From positions 1 to 64,000 of the forward strand of contig NZ_JAQVCN010000005.1 in assembly GCF_028689785.1 (NCBI RefSeq): a DNA stretch of 64,000 bases, read 5' to 3'. The notes under the pieces are model-generated. The model was not told the DNA's origin and searched no databases. It saw nothing but the letters and a program-made list of their open reading frames with translations. The stretch comes from Zoogloea sp. GTDB lineage: Bacteria > Pseudomonadota > Gammaproteobacteria > Burkholderiales > Rhodocyclaceae. Below are positions 1-11,793 of the stretch, piece after piece; position 1 is the first letter of the stretch, and each line of letters opens with the position of its first letter. The translations under genes were made by a program, and so were the position numbers.

Positions 1-99
1 TTCATGGGAAGCCCAAAAAGGCAGGAAACTACACAAAATGCGGCCCAGTGAACAGGGGGGTTTGTAATTGCATGAATGTGAACGGGATTTTTGAGGCGG

Positions 100-984
100 T
101 TATGCTGGGTCGATGCGATTGCCCTGGGGGTGGTAGCCACCGTTGCCAGCTCGATAGAAGTAACGATGATCGCCAAAAGGGGGAATAGCCTCGAAATCAA
201 GAGGAATCGGTTTGGCGCCGACCTTGTAGTAAATGTCTTGAGATTCCTTGAGCGTCTTGGGCGTACTGGGGTAGGGGCCTATATCGATGTAGCCATGCTC
301 TTCGAGTAGGGCGATTGTTGTGCGATTAGCTGTTAGATGACTAGGGTCATAGCTTTTCGGCTTGGGGGCGCAGGTATGAGGATGTTCCCTCGGGCTGGAA
401 ATCTCGGACGTATTGATTGGGGATGGTGCAATGGCGCCCAATCCTATTTCTTCCGTCTCAGATCCCAAGGCCCCCCATCTTACAAATTGTTTCCATTCTT
501 TAAAGGGCGACAGTTTTGTAAATTCCCGGCGAGAGTAGGTTATTTGCTTCGTTTCATAGTAGTAACATCCCAGCTCCCACCCCTCATCCTTCTTCCGCCC
601 TCTATTGTCCTGAAACACCTGTATAGAATTGTCCCGGACATCCCAGATGAGGATTCCAAAGCGGCGAAATTGAGGATCTGCTTCGTTGGGCGGAACGCCG
701 GGCGCGCTGCCATTGAAGATCAGGCGATGGTTGTCCATCCACCACACGGCATTCATGTGGGTGTACGCGCCGGAGTCGACAACGGGTAGAGGGGTCTTGG
801 GGACACCGGCCAAGGCTGCTGTGGATTGAGCGGCCTTCAGGTTGAAGGCCAATATTCGGCTAAGAATCCCATCGGCTATGCTTGGTGGCTCACTTGCGAA
901 GGAGGTGTCAGGAGACAGCAGCAAGGTTGTCAGCCCCAGGAGATACAGCTTTTCTCGCCAGCAGATCGATTGTGCGCTCATCAT
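100..984 (-). CDS. Exported protein of unknown function (294 aa)
   Basis: I do not recognise a family. The first 30 residues form a plausible Sec signal peptide (basic CWREK stretch, hydrophobic LYLLGLTTLLL, likely cleavage after SFA), so the protein is probably periplasmic or surface-exposed. The middle contains WW, NHRLIFNG and FGILIWDV segments that resemble blades of a beta-propeller, but no diagnostic motif is present. Two ATG codons lie in tandem at the start, preceded by a purine-rich AAGAAAG stretch. It stands alone, convergent with nothing visible on the left, and is separated from mnmE by about 285 bases with no gene. Function unknown. Confidence 0.6.
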   Translation of the reverse strand: MMSAQSICWREKLYLLGLTTLLLSPDTSFASEPPSIADGILSRILAFNLKAAQSTAALAGVPKTPLPVVDSGAYTHMNAVWWMDNHRLIFNGSAPGVPPNEADPQFRRFGILIWDVRDNSIQVFQDNRGRKKDEGWELGCYYYETKQITYSRREFTKLSPFKEWKQFVRWGALGSETEEIGLGAIAPSPINTSEISSPREHPHTCAPKPKSYDPSHLTANRTTIALLEEHGYIDIGPYPSTPKTLKESQDIYYKVGAKPIPLDFEAIPPFGDHRYFYRAGNGGYHPQGNRIDPA

Positions 985-1269
985 CTTTCTTCGCTAAACC
1001 CTGCGACATGCTCATGTTCTGGATGAGCTCACAGCAGTAAATCCCTTGGCCAGGCTTTCGGCGCACCTGAAATCTTGTTGCTGGGGTGTGATTATCCCTT
1101 GAAAATATTCATTTTGGATTTTTCGTGAGGAGGCGGGGACTACGCATCGAAGTCAGCAGTCGGTGCCGTGCCTTGGTCGTCCGGTGAGGCCGCCCTGCAA
1201 TCTCATGCGCCCATGGCTTCAGTCGTCCAGACGCTCAGCAGACATCAGTGGACGTCCATGGACTCCACT

Positions 1270-2616
1270 TCACTTCCCAATGCAGAACCGCGAAAAGATC
1301 ACCCCCAGCAGATCGTCCGGGGTGAATTCCCCGGTGATCTCATTGACTGCCTCCTGGGCCAGGCGCAGCTCTTCGGCCATCAGTTCGAGGGCGTGGCGGG
1401 CATCGAGGGCAGCCTCGACCCGAGCCAGGGCTTCGCGCAGGGCGATGAGGTGGCGCTCCCGGGCGAGGATCACGTCTTCCCCATGGCGGTGCCAGCCCGC
1501 CACCCGCAGCAGCTCGGCCCGCAGCAGCCCGACGCCCTGATCGGCCTTGGCGGAAAGATAGAGGCAGATGCCGGCGGCGTCCTCGGTGCGCTCGGGCTGG
1601 CGTGCCAGCAGATCCACCTTGTTGAAGACGGTGATGCGTTCGACGCCTGCCGGCAGCCGGGCATCGATGGCTGCGTCGGCATCGGTGAGGCCGGCCCGCA
1701 CATCCACCAGGCGCACCACCACGTCGGCGCGCTCGATCTCCTGCCAGGTGCGGGCAATGCCGATCTTCTCGACTTCGTCGGTGGTGTCACGCAGCCCCGC
1801 GGTATCGGTGATATGGAGGGGAATGCCCTCGATCTGGATGGTCTCGCGCAGGGCGTCGCGGGTGGTACCGGCGATGTCGGTGACGATGGCCCGCTCCTCG
1901 CCGGCAAGACGGTTGAGCAGGCTGGATTTGCCGACGTTGGGCTGACCGACGAGCACCACGTGCAGGCCATTGCGCAGCAGGCTGCCCTGACGGGCACGGT
2001 CGAGAATGGCGCGCAGTTCGGCGGCAACGACCTCGATGCGTTCGAAGGCCTTGGCCTCGATGAGGAAGTCCACATCCTCGTCGGGGAAATCGAGGGTCGC
2101 CTCGACCAGCATGCGCAGGTCGATCAGGCGGTCACACAGACCCTGGACTTCGCGGGAGAAACTGCCGGTGAGGGAACGGACCGCCGAGCGGGCCGCGGCG
2201 GCCGTGGAGGCCTCGATGAGGTCGGCAACGCTTTCGGCCTGGGCCAGGTCGAGCTTGCCGTTGAGAAAGGCGCGACGGGTGAATTCACCGGGCTCGGCAA
2301 GGCGGGCGCCCAACTCAAGGCAGCGGGCCAGCAGCATCTGCATGACCACCGGGCCACCGTGGCCCTGGAGCTCGATGACGTCTTCGCCGGTAAAGGAGTT
2401 GGGGGCGGGGAAGTAGAGGAGGAGGCCTTCGTCGATCAGCCCGCCGCTGCCATCACGGAAGCGGGCGAACTGGGCGACCCGGGCTTGCGGCTCGCGACCA
2501 CCAAGAGTGGCCGCGAGCGGGGAGAGACTCGGCCCGGAGATCCGGACCACGCCGATGCCACCGCGCCCGGGGGCAGTGGCGATCGCCGCAATGGGCTCAC
2601 TCGGCCGGCTTGCCAC
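1270..2616 (-). CDS. mnmE: tRNA uridine-5-carboxymethylaminomethyl GTPase MnmE
   Basis: MnmE works with MnmG to install the cmnm5 modification on the wobble uridine of certain tRNAs. The N-terminal formyl-tetrahydrofolate-binding domain begins with [20 protein letters not shown]. The central G domain carries GQPNVGKSS (G1), DIAGTTRD (G2), DTAGLRDT (G3) and NKVDL (G4). The protein ends in FCIGK, the catalytic Cys box of the family. Length 448 aa is usual. The start is GTG and overlaps the end of yidC by 20 bp, which suggests translational coupling in the yidD-yidC-mnmE series. No defect seen. Confidence 0.97.
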   Translation of the reverse strand: MASRPSEPIAAIATAPGRGGIGVVRISGPSLSPLAATLGGREPQARVAQFARFRDGSGGLIDEGLLLYFPAPNSFTGEDVIELQGHGGPVVMQMLLARCLELGARLAEPGEFTRRAFLNGKLDLAQAESVADLIEASTAAAARSAVRSLTGSFSREVQGLCDRLIDLRMLVEATLDFPDEDVDFLIEAKAFERIEVVAAELRAILDRARQGSLLRNGLHVVLVGQPNVGKSSLLNRLAGEERAIVTDIAGTTRDALRETIQIEGIPLHITDTAGLRDTTDEVEKIGIARTWQEIERADVVVRLVDVRAGLTDADAAIDARLPAGVERITVFNKVDLLARQPERTEDAAGICLYLSAKADQGVGLLRAELLRVAGWHRHGEDVILARERHLIALREALARVEAALDARHALELMAEELRLAQEAVNEITGEFTPDDLLGVIFSRFCIGK

Positions 2617-4243
2617 CGGCCGCGATCATCCGGTTGATCTGCCATTGCTGGGCAATGGACAGGGTGTTGTTGACCACCCAGTACAGCACCAGACCTGCCG
2701 GGAACCACAGGAACATGAACGTGAAGAGGATGGGCATCATCATCATCACCTTGGCCTGGATGGGGTCGGGGGGAGCCGGGTTGAGCTTCATCTGGATGAA
2801 GCTGGTGGCACCCATGACCAGCGGCAGAATGTAGAACGGATCCTTGACCGACAGATCGTGGATCCAGCCCAGCCAGGGCGCGCCACGCATTTCCACCACA
2901 CCCAGCAGCACCCAGTAGAGGGCGATGAACACCGGGATCTGGATCAGGATGGGCAGGCAGCCGCCGAGGGGGTTCACCTTCTCGCGCTTGTACAGGTCCA
3001 TCATGGCCTGCTGCATCTTCATCTTGTCGTCGCCGTACTGCTCCTTCAGGCGCTGCAGGCGCGGGCCAAGGGTCTTCATCTTGGCCATCGACTTGTAGCT
3101 GGCGGCGGACAGAGGGAAGAACAAGGCCTTCAGGGCGATGGTGACCAGGATGATGGCCCAGCCCCAGTTGCCGGTGAGCTTGTGGAACCACTCCAGCACC
3201 CAGAACAGCGGTGCGGCGATGATGGTCAGCCAGCCGTAGTCCACCACCAGGTCAAAGCCCTTGGCGAACTGTTCGAGACGGCTCTGCTCCTGAGGGCCGG
3301 CATACAGCGGCATGGACAGCTTGCCGCTCTGGCCCGGGGCGATGGAGGCCACCGGCACGATCACACCGGCGGAGTAGAGGTCGGAACTCACCTGGTTGGC
3401 GAAGAACTCGCGCTCACCCTCTGCAGGTGCCCAGCCAGCCACGAAATAGTGCTGCACCATCGCCGCCCAACCGTCGGAGGCCTTGGTGACGAACTTGGCT
3501 TTCTTGGCGGCAACATCCTCAAAGGACACCTTCTGATACTTCTCGGCTTCGGTGTAGAAGGCCGGGCCGGTGAAGGTCTGCACGCCGAAACCGCCGGGCT
3601 GCTCGGCCGGCTTGCCGTCGCGGGTGAACTGGAAGTAGGCATGGGGCGCCAAAGCTGCAGGGCTGCCGTTGGTGATCTCGTAGCTCACATCCGCCACATA
3701 GCTGCCGCGCCGGAAGGTGATCAGCTTGCTGACCTTGACACCCTCGGCGGTAGCCGGTGCGTCAAGGCGCAGGGTCACCGCATCCTCGCCGTCCTTCAGC
3801 TCAAGGCTGGACGCTGCCAGGCTGAACAGGGTCTTGTGATTGGGAAGACCATTGCCGATCAGGCCGGTCTGGGCGGCGTAATTGTGCTTTTCGCCATTGT
3901 CGAAGAGCACGTAATTGCGCGTGGGATCTTCGGAGGCCTTGTGGCGGGTCAGCTCAAGCCGGACGATGTCGCCGCCCTGGGCCGAGACTTCCGCCACCAG
4001 CACGTCAGTGCGGATGATGGCCTTGGGTGCCACTGCCGGTGCGGCTGCCGTGGCGTTCTGGCCGGGCAGGGCAGGGCTGCCGGCTGCAGCAGCGCCCAAC
4101 GTCGGCGTGGGAACACCAGCTGCAGAATTGGCCGCTGCGGCAACGGCCGGCACCGGGGGCTTGTTGTGCTTCTGCCAGCCGTCCCACAGCATGACCAGGG
4201 AGAACGAGAAGACGAGAAGGAGGATCAGGCGACGGTTGTCCAT
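2597..4243 (-). CDS. yidC: Membrane protein insertase YidC
   Basis: YidC inserts and folds inner-membrane proteins, alone or with SecYEG. The N-terminal membrane anchor [19 protein letters not shown] is followed by an Ala/Pro linker and a large periplasmic beta-domain (about residues 80-330). The conserved C-terminal five-helix insertase region begins near [19 protein letters not shown] and contains [10 protein letters not shown] and [20 protein letters not shown]. Length 548 aa matches the Gram-negative form. It follows yidD by 51 bp and overlaps mnmE, the classic order next to rnpA-rpmH. The F1Fo ATP synthase c subunit encoded at about 55.6 kb is a known YidC substrate in the family. Confidence 0.97.
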   Translation of the reverse strand: MDNRRLILLLVFSFSLVMLWDGWQKHNKPPVPAVAAAANSAAGVPTPTLGAAAAGSPALPGQNATAAAPAVAPKAIIRTDVLVAEVSAQGGDIVRLELTRHKASEDPTRNYVLFDNGEKHNYAAQTGLIGNGLPNHKTLFSLAASSLELKDGEDAVTLRLDAPATAEGVKVSKLITFRRGSYVADVSYEITNGSPAALAPHAYFQFTRDGKPAEQPGGFGVQTFTGPAFYTEAEKYQKVSFEDVAAKKAKFVTKASDGWAAMVQHYFVAGWAPAEGEREFFANQVSSDLYSAGVIVPVASIAPGQSGKLSMPLYAGPQEQSRLEQFAKGFDLVVDYGWLTIIAAPLFWVLEWFHKLTGNWGWAIILVTIALKALFFPLSAASYKSMAKMKTLGPRLQRLKEQYGDDKMKMQQAMMDLYKREKVNPLGGCLPILIQIPVFIALYWVLLGVVEMRGAPWLGWIHDLSVKDPFYILPLVMGATSFIQMKLNPAPPDPIQAKVMMMMPILFTFMFLWFPAGLVLYWVVNNTLSIAQQWQINRMIAAGGKPAE

Positions 4244-4294
4244 CGGAGTCAGTGTCAGGAAGGAGTTTGGGGCGGAAGGGTTTGCAAGCGCTGC

Positions 4295-4504
4295 TCAGGG
4301 TACCGGATCGTAGCCACCCGCGCTGAACGGATGGCAGCGGCACACACGCCGCGCCGCCAGCCACGACCCCTTCAGGGCGCCATGGCGCTCGACAGCCTCA
4401 AGAGCATATTCGGAACAGGACGGCACAAAACGGCAGTTGCGTCCCAGCATGGGGCTGATGGCGTAGCGATAGGCTCTGACCAGAGCCAACACAACCGGTT
4501 TCAC
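4295..4504 (-). CDS. yidD: Membrane protein insertion efficiency factor YidD
   Basis: Small (69 aa) membrane-associated protein that assists YidC-dependent insertion. The family signature is complete: [20 protein letters not shown] near the N-terminus, then [18 protein letters not shown] and a C-terminal [15 protein letters not shown] block. It overlaps the 3' end of rnpA by 4 bp and is followed by yidC after 51 bp, the usual operon arrangement. Confidence 0.95.
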   Translation of the reverse strand: MKPVVLALVRAYRYAISPMLGRNCRFVPSCSEYALEAVERHGALKGSWLAARRVCRCHPFSAGGYDPVP

Positions 4505-4833
4505 TTGATCACACCCTGCTTGGGCAGGCGTTCAATCACAGCGAGCATGTCTTCGCGCAGGGAGCGTTTGGTGACGTCACCAACCTTGGCCGACAATCGT
4601 AACACCAGATCGTAGGGCGGCAGGCTTGCACAGGCATGACGGAACACGTCGCGACCGATGCGCTTGACCAGATTGCGCTGCACCGCCCGCTTGGCGAGCT
4701 TCTTCGCCACCACCAAGCCGAGCCGGGCCGTACCCGCCTGGCCGGGGCAGTAGTGGAGCGCGAAGTAACGCCCGCGAACGACGCGCCGAAAAGCAAAAAC
4801 GGATGAAAATTCATCCGTTTTATGCAGTCGCAA
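4501..4833 (-). CDS. rnpA: Ribonuclease P protein component (start uncertain)
   Basis: RnpA is the protein cofactor of RNase P, which trims tRNA 5' ends. The core is clear: [17 protein letters not shown], then [22 protein letters not shown] containing the RNR-type motif, and [16 protein letters not shown]. The start is not. The frame stays open upstream to a GTG at 4998, which lies inside rpmH; between it and the conserved region there is no ATG, GTG or TTG except the TTG at 4833. The TTG start given here would yield 110 aa and trim a few residues equivalent to the usual N-terminus. The longer alternative gives 165 aa overlapping rpmH by 62 bp. No good Shine-Dalgarno site precedes either. Gene identity is firm; only the start is open. 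Confidence 0.85.
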   Translation of the reverse strand: MRLHKTDEFSSVFAFRRVVRGRYFALHYCPGQAGTARLGLVVAKKLAKRAVQRNLVKRIGRDVFRHACASLPPYDLVLRLSAKVGDVTKRSLREDMLAVIERLPKQGVIK

Positions 4834-4936
4834 AGACGCGCCGAAGCCGAACCCTGCCGTGTTTTCTGCTTCATCCGACGGGCCATTGACGATGCCTGCC
4901 GGGGAAGAAATATCAGGATCGGCCCGCGGGCGAGCC

Positions 4937-5071
4937 TCAGACGGCGAGACGATGACGGCCCTTGGCGCGGCGAGCGGCGATGACCTTGCGACCGCCACGG
5001 GTAGCCATGCGGACCAGGAAGCCGTGGGTGCGCTTGCGACGGACGACGGACGGTTGGTAAGTACGTTTCAT
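4937..5071 (-). CDS. rpmH: 50S ribosomal protein L34
   Basis: A 44-residue, strongly basic ribosomal protein. The sequence begins [19 protein letters not shown] and ends [13 protein letters not shown], the canonical L34 pattern, at exactly the family length. It starts the minus-strand rpmH-rnpA-yidD-yidC-mnmE series and is divergent from dnaA. Its coding region may overlap the beginning of the rnpA frame. Confidence 0.97.
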   Translation of the reverse strand: MKRTYQPSVVRRKRTHGFLVRMATRGGRKVIAARRAKGRHRLAV

Positions 5072-5104
5072 TTTTCGTGCCCGAAAAGTTGAGTCAAACG
5101 CGCA

Positions 5105-5133
5105 ATTTGATACGTTAACCCACTGTTTGTCAA
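5105..5133 (-). promoter_or_regulatory. Predicted sigma-70 promoter of rpmH
   Basis: Read on the minus strand there is a perfect -35 hexamer TTGACA (5133-5128), a 17-bp spacer and a weak -10 TCAAAT (5110-5105), about 35 bp upstream of the rpmH ATG. Position and strand suit the rpmH operon. Only the -35 is strong. Confidence 0.5.
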
Positions 5134-5229
5134 GCAGGTTTTGTTCGCCCCCAGCAAACACCCCACGGCAGGCCCGCCCTCGCAAGTGTCCACAGGCCCC
5201 CATGCACAGCCCTGATCACCACCCGAAGC

Positions 5230-5238
5230 TGTGGATAA
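5230..5238 (+). promoter_or_regulatory. DnaA box upstream of dnaA
   Basis: A perfect TGTGGATAA, the reverse complement of TTATCCACA, lies in the rpmH-dnaA gap about 140 bp before the proposed dnaA start. A single box here is typical of dnaA autoregulation. I see no cluster of boxes or long AT-rich tract in this gap, so it is a poor candidate for the origin itself. Confidence 0.6.
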
Positions 5239-5378
5239 GTCCCCTCTGCACAGGTACAATGCGCGTTTGGCCAAACGCTCCCCGCGCGCGATTCTGGCCG
5301 CTCCGGCCCTGTTCCGGAGTCATCCGGAAGCGTCTATCCGGTGCGCGTTCTGCCGTCGTAACCCACCCGCCCAATATC

Positions 5379-6839
5379 GTGCCCGAAGCCTCATCGTCGC
5401 CCCAATGCGCTGCGTTCTGGACGCATTGCCTGAACTGCCTGGAGCAGGAACTACCCGCCCAGCAGTTCAAGACCTGGATCCTCCCCCTGCGTGCCGAAGA
5501 GCTTGCCGGTGACGACGGAGCCGGCATGCGCCTGGTGGCACCGTCAAACTTTCATCGCCAGTGGCTGCGCGACCGTTACCTGCGCCGCATCGAAGAGCTG
5601 GGCGAAGAGTTCTTCGGTGGCCTGCCGACCATCGAGGTCAGCCTGGCCCCAGCCGGCAGTCTGCGCCGTGCTGGCCCCCCTCCGAGCAGCACCCCGGCCC
5701 CCAGCAGTGCCGCGCCAGCCCCGGCACCCGCAAACGGTGGCAGCTCATCCCCGGCACCCGCAGTGCTCCGCAGCACCCCTGCCGAAACTCCGGTGTCGGC
5801 CGATGCCGCCAATTACGACAAGTCGCGCCTCAACCCCGACTTCACCTTCGACACCCTGGTCACCGGCCGCGCCAACGACCTGGCCCGCGCCGCCGCCCTG
5901 CAGGTAGCCCAGAACCCTGGCGTGTCCTACAACCCGCTGTTCATCTATGGCGGCGTCGGCCTGGGCAAGACCCACTTGATCCACGCCCTGGGCAACACCG
6001 TGTTCAAGGCCGACCCGCGCAAGGTCATCCGCTACGTGCATGCCGAGGACTATTACGCCGACGTAGTGCGCGCCTACCAGCAGAAGTCCTTCGACGTCTT
6101 CAAGCGCTACTACCGCTCCCTCGATGTGCTGATCATCGACGACATCCAGTTCTTCAATAACAAGAACCGGACCCAGGAAGAGTTCTTCCACGCCTTCAAC
6201 GCCCTCACCGAGGCCAAGAAGCAGATCATCATCACCAGCGACACCTACCCCAAGGATGTCCAGGGCCTCGAAGACCGCCTGATCTCCCGTTTCGACTGGG
6301 GCCTGACGGTGCAGATCGAACCGCCCGAGCTGGAGATGCGCGTCGCCATCCTTAAAAAGAAGGCCGAAGCCGAACGCATCGCCCTCAACGAAGACGTTGC
6401 CTTCCTGATCGCCAAAAACCTCCGCTCCAACGTGCGCGAGCTCGAAGGCGCCCTCAAGAAGGTGCTGGCCTTTGCCCGCTTCCATGGCAAGGAAGTCACC
6501 CTGGAAGTGGCCAAGGAGGCCCTCAAAGACCTCCTCAACGCCCACAACCGCCAGCTCACCGCCGAGTTCATCCAGAAGACCGTGGCCGACTATTACAAGA
6601 TCAAGGTCGCCGACATGCACTCCAAGAAGCGCACCCGGGTCATCGCCCGGCCGCGCCAGGTGGCCATGTTCCTCGCCAAGGATCTCACCCCCATGAGCCT
6701 GCCGGCCATCGGCGAAGCCTTTGGCGGCCGCGATCACACCACCGTGCTCCACGCCTGCCGCACCATCGCCGAGCTGCGCCTCGGCGACACCCAGCTCAAC
6801 CATGATCTGCACGTCCTCACCCAGGTGCTGCGCGGCTGA
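5379..6839 (+). CDS. dnaA: Chromosomal replication initiator DnaA
   Basis: DnaA is the AAA+ initiator that binds DnaA boxes and opens oriC. Domain I begins at [22 protein letters not shown], followed by a Pro/Ala/Ser-rich domain II linker. The AAA+ module shows Walker [10 protein letters not shown], Walker B LIIDDIQF and the sensor region SRFDWGL. Domain IV carries the DNA-binding signature [15 protein letters not shown]. The frame is open further upstream, but that part (rich in Arg, Pro and Cys) looks non-coding, so I chose the GTG at 5379, giving 486 aa and starting just before domain I. No clear Shine-Dalgarno site precedes it. dnaN follows after 83 bp. Confidence 0.93.
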   Translation: MPEASSSPQCAAFWTHCLNCLEQELPAQQFKTWILPLRAEELAGDDGAGMRLVAPSNFHRQWLRDRYLRRIEELGEEFFGGLPTIEVSLAPAGSLRRAGPPPSSTPAPSSAAPAPAPANGGSSSPAPAVLRSTPAETPVSADAANYDKSRLNPDFTFDTLVTGRANDLARAAALQVAQNPGVSYNPLFIYGGVGLGKTHLIHALGNTVFKADPRKVIRYVHAEDYYADVVRAYQQKSFDVFKRYYRSLDVLIIDDIQFFNNKNRTQEEFFHAFNALTEAKKQIIITSDTYPKDVQGLEDRLISRFDWGLTVQIEPPELEMRVAILKKKAEAERIALNEDVAFLIAKNLRSNVRELEGALKKVLAFARFHGKEVTLEVAKEALKDLLNAHNRQLTAEFIQKTVADYYKIKVADMHSKKRTRVIARPRQVAMFLAKDLTPMSLPAIGEAFGGRDHTTVLHACRTIAELRLGDTQLNHDLHVLTQVLRG

Positions 6840-6922
6840 TGAAACCTTTCGCCCCCAAGATTGCCGGATGGACGCCCACCGCGCGCCTGCCCCTCTAAAT
6901 ACGATACTGGAGACCTGAGTCC

Positions 6923-8029
6923 ATGCTGCTTTTCACTGCGCCCCGCGACGCCCTTCTGGCCCCGCTGCAATCGGTATCCGGCATCGTCGAGAAACGTCAC
7001 ACCCTGCCCATCCTCTCCAATGTCCTGATCGAGAAGAAGGGCGATTCGCTCACCCTCCTCGCCACCGACGTCGAGATCCAGATCCGCAACAGCACCCCCG
7101 CCGCCCTCGGCGCCGAAGACGTGGCCATCACCGTGGGCGCCCGCAAGCTGCAGGACATCCTGCGCGCCCTGCCCGACACCGCCGACGTCAGCCTCACCCT
7201 CGACGACAAACGCATCACCCTGAAAGCCGGCAAGAGCCGCTTCCAGCTGCAGACCCTGCCCGCCGCCGACTACCCCCGGCTGGCCCCGCCCGAAGGCGAA
7301 GGCGTGCACTTCACCACCACGCAAAAGGCCTTCAAGAAGCAGCTCGCCCTGGTGCAATACGCCATGGCCCAGCAGGACATCCGCTACTACCTCAACGGCC
7401 TGCTGCTGGTAGTGGCCGGCAACCTGCTGCGCATGGTCGCCACCGACGGCCACCGCCTGGCCTACGCCGCCTCCCCGCTGGTCGGCGACTACGCCCGCAC
7501 CGACGTGATCCTGCCGCGCAAGACGGTTGTTGAACTGGCCCGTCAGCTCGCCGACTCCGACGACCCCCTGGAAGTGACCCTGGTGGGCAACCAGATCGTC
7601 TTCCGCTTCGGCAACATCGAGCTCATCTCCAAGCTCATTGACGGCAAGTTCCCCGACTACGAGCGCGTCATCCCGCAAGGCCACCCCAAGCTGGTCAAGG
7701 CCAGCCGCCTGGCCCTGCTGCAGTCCCTGCAACGCGCCGCCATTCTCACCAACGAGAAGTTCCGCGGTGTGCGCCTGATGCTCTCCGAAGGTAGCCTCAA
7801 GCTGGTGTCCACCAACGCCGAGCAGGAAGAAGCCCTGGAAGAACTCGAAGTCGACTACAGCGGCGACAGCCTGGACATCGGCTTCAACGTCACCTACCTG
7901 CTCGACGTGCTCACCAACGTCTCCGCCAACGAGATCGAAATCCGCTTCAACGACGGCAACGCCAGCGCCCTCTTCGGTCTCGCCGAAAACGCCGACTTCA
8001 AATACGTCGTCATGCCCATGAGAATCTGA
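6923..8029 (+). CDS. dnaN: DNA polymerase III sliding clamp beta subunit
   Basis: The beta clamp tethers DNA polymerase III to DNA. The 368-aa protein has the three-domain clamp pattern: it begins MLLFTAPRDALLAPLQSVSG with VEKRHTLPILSNVLIE, contains RYYLNGLLL and ATDGHRLAYA, and ends YVVMPMRI, the conserved C-terminus (MPMRL/I) that forms part of the peptide-binding pocket. A GGAG-type ribosome site (TGGAGACC) precedes the ATG. It lies between dnaA and gyrB; recF is absent from its usual place between them. Confidence 0.97.
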   Translation: MLLFTAPRDALLAPLQSVSGIVEKRHTLPILSNVLIEKKGDSLTLLATDVEIQIRNSTPAALGAEDVAITVGARKLQDILRALPDTADVSLTLDDKRITLKAGKSRFQLQTLPAADYPRLAPPEGEGVHFTTTQKAFKKQLALVQYAMAQQDIRYYLNGLLLVVAGNLLRMVATDGHRLAYAASPLVGDYARTDVILPRKTVVELARQLADSDDPLEVTLVGNQIVFRFGNIELISKLIDGKFPDYERVIPQGHPKLVKASRLALLQSLQRAAILTNEKFRGVRLMLSEGSLKLVSTNAEQEEALEELEVDYSGDSLDIGFNVTYLLDVLTNVSANEIEIRFNDGNASALFGLAENADFKYVVMPMRI

Positions 8030-8091
8030 CCCACCGCATCACCGTCCGACTGCGCGCCCCCGCCAGGGGGCGTCCCCGCTGTACCCGCTGA

Positions 8092-10578
<2,487 letters not shown>

Positions 10579-10647
10579 GGGTGTCGGGTGACACAAAAAG
10601 CGAAAACTGTGCCTAGTTAGTGCAAAACTAGTGACACAGATAATGAC

Positions 10648-10670
10648 AAAAGCCCGAAATTGAGCTTTTT
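10648..10670 (+). terminator. Weak intrinsic terminator after gyrB
   Basis: AAAAGC (10648-10653) pairs with GCTTTT (10664-10669) across a 10-base loop and ends in a T run, about 70 bp after the gyrB stop. The stem is short and AT-rich, so this is a modest prediction. Confidence 0.35.
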
Positions 10671-10695
10671 CATTTGCTTCACAGTCGATTGGATC

Positions 10696-10718
10696 TTAGG
10701 GCTGTAGCACAGCCCTAA
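10696..10718. repeat. Perfect 10-bp inverted repeat at the left edge of the island
   Basis: TTAGGGCTGT and ACAGCCCTAA form a perfect hairpin with a three-base loop (AGC). It is not followed by a T tract, so it is not a typical terminator. It lies between gyrB and the promoter of the sce7726 gene, where composition changes. It could be a regulator site or a scar of integration. Confidence 0.55.
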
Positions 10719-10793
10719 ACGTGTAAACAGCCTTACGAGGTAATGACAAGACAGAGGCTACCAAGAAAATGACCCCGAAGGCATATTCGGCCA

Positions 10794-10822
10794 TTGAGTG
10801 TACTAAGATTGAACACTACAAT
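10794..10822 (+). promoter_or_regulatory. Predicted sigma-70 promoter of the sce7726-sce7725-RES genes
   Basis: TTGAGT (10794-10799), a 17-bp spacer and TACAAT (10817-10822), each close to consensus, point toward the gene starting at 10898. The remaining part of the 10579-10897 gap holds the terminator and inverted repeat listed separately and no convincing gene. Confidence 0.5.
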
Positions 10823-10897
10823 GAAGCATAAGCGCCTGATCCGGAGGAGGCTTTGTAACCTTAAAAAAAGGGCACTACGGCTTAGCCGGCTGGGAAA

Positions 10898-11785
10898 ATG
10901 GAACAAACTGCAACTCAACTTTCCGCATTGTCTCGCCTATTTTCGTCGGCTGTTTTCCGCGAAATGGGGCGGAAAGGGCGTTCTCCGTTATTTACCCGCT
11001 TATTCCACCAGACAGGCCTCTCCGGCCAAAGTATTGCGAAGGGAACCGTCGCGACAGCATTTGAGGCCGCTTTCGCTGTTCTAAGGAAATCGGGCTTCCG
11101 TGATGAATATGTTTACCGTGCTGCGCTGACGCATAATATTTTGTTAGGCCGCCATTCACTAAGCACTGCCAGTATGCTGACAGAGTTTAGAGCAGGTTCG
11201 TGTAAAGCTGATCTTGCTATCTTGAATGGGACCGCAACTGTTTACGAGATCAAATCGGATCGTGATTCCTTAGCGCGCTTAACTAACCAGCTTGAGAATT
11301 ACCGCAAGGTTTTCGCAAAAATCTACGTTATCGCTAGTGAAGCGTTTGTACAGGAAATTGTTAGTAGTACCTCTAGTGACGTAGGCGTATTGAGCCTTGT
11401 ACGATGGAACAGAATTCAGACAGTACGAGAGGCCGTTGACCGCCCCGACCTGGTTTGCCCAGAGACCATATTTGATTCACTACGCTTGGCAGAGGCGCGC
11501 GAAATTTTGCGAAGTTTCAATATTGCAGTGCCAGACGTGCCAAATACGAAGCTTTACGGTGTGATGCGAAAGTATTTTGGGCAATTGGATCCAACAGAGG
11601 CTCATCAAAAGATGGTACAGACGTTGAAGAGGACCCGTAATTTAGCGCAGCTAGGTTCTCTTCTTGATCAGTTGCCGCCTTCATTGCAACCAGCAGCACT
11701 CTCCATTCAAATACGGCAAGCAGACCAGGAACGCCTGCTTCAGGCGGTACAAACTCCTTTCAACGAAGCTATGGCCTGGGTGTAA
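10898..11785 (+). CDS. sce7726 family protein, predicted PD-(D/E)xK nuclease
   Basis: The 295-aa protein matches the sce7726 family as I know it, whose function is unestablished. Residues E96, D105 and E117-I-K119 (ADLAILNG...VYEIKSD) fit the PD-(D/E)xK nuclease active site, with the acidic residue before a beta strand and the E-x-K on the next strand; SDRDSLARLTNQLENYRKVF that follows is typical of such folds. It is followed after 8 bp by sce7725 and then by a RES-domain gene. Codon use is visibly AT-richer than gyrB, pointing to horizontal acquisition. Family call comes from sequence resemblance; nuclease activity and a role in phage or plasmid defence are inference. Confidence 0.75.
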   Translation: MEQTATQLSALSRLFSSAVFREMGRKGRSPLFTRLFHQTGLSGQSIAKGTVATAFEAAFAVLRKSGFRDEYVYRAALTHNILLGRHSLSTASMLTEFRAGSCKADLAILNGTATVYEIKSDRDSLARLTNQLENYRKVFAKIYVIASEAFVQEIVSSTSSDVGVLSLVRWNRIQTVREAVDRPDLVCPETIFDSLRLAEAREILRSFNIAVPDVPNTKLYGVMRKYFGQLDPTEAHQKMVQTLKRTRNLAQLGSLLDQLPPSLQPAALSIQIRQADQERLLQAVQTPFNEAMAWV

Positions 11786-11793
11786 ACAATCAC

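Noticed and set aside
1-99. Possible gene tail at the left edge
   Set aside because: No convincing coding frame enters from the left edge.
5072-5378. rpmH-dnaA gap as the replication origin
   Set aside because: Only one perfect DnaA box and no long AT-rich stretch; the 42.8-43.4 kb segment has more boxes, repeated modules and the base-bias switch.
10794-11084. 96-codon frame overlapping the start of the sce7726 gene
   Set aside because: It is in another frame of that gene, with Arg/Leu-rich composition and no recognisable domain or good ribosome site.
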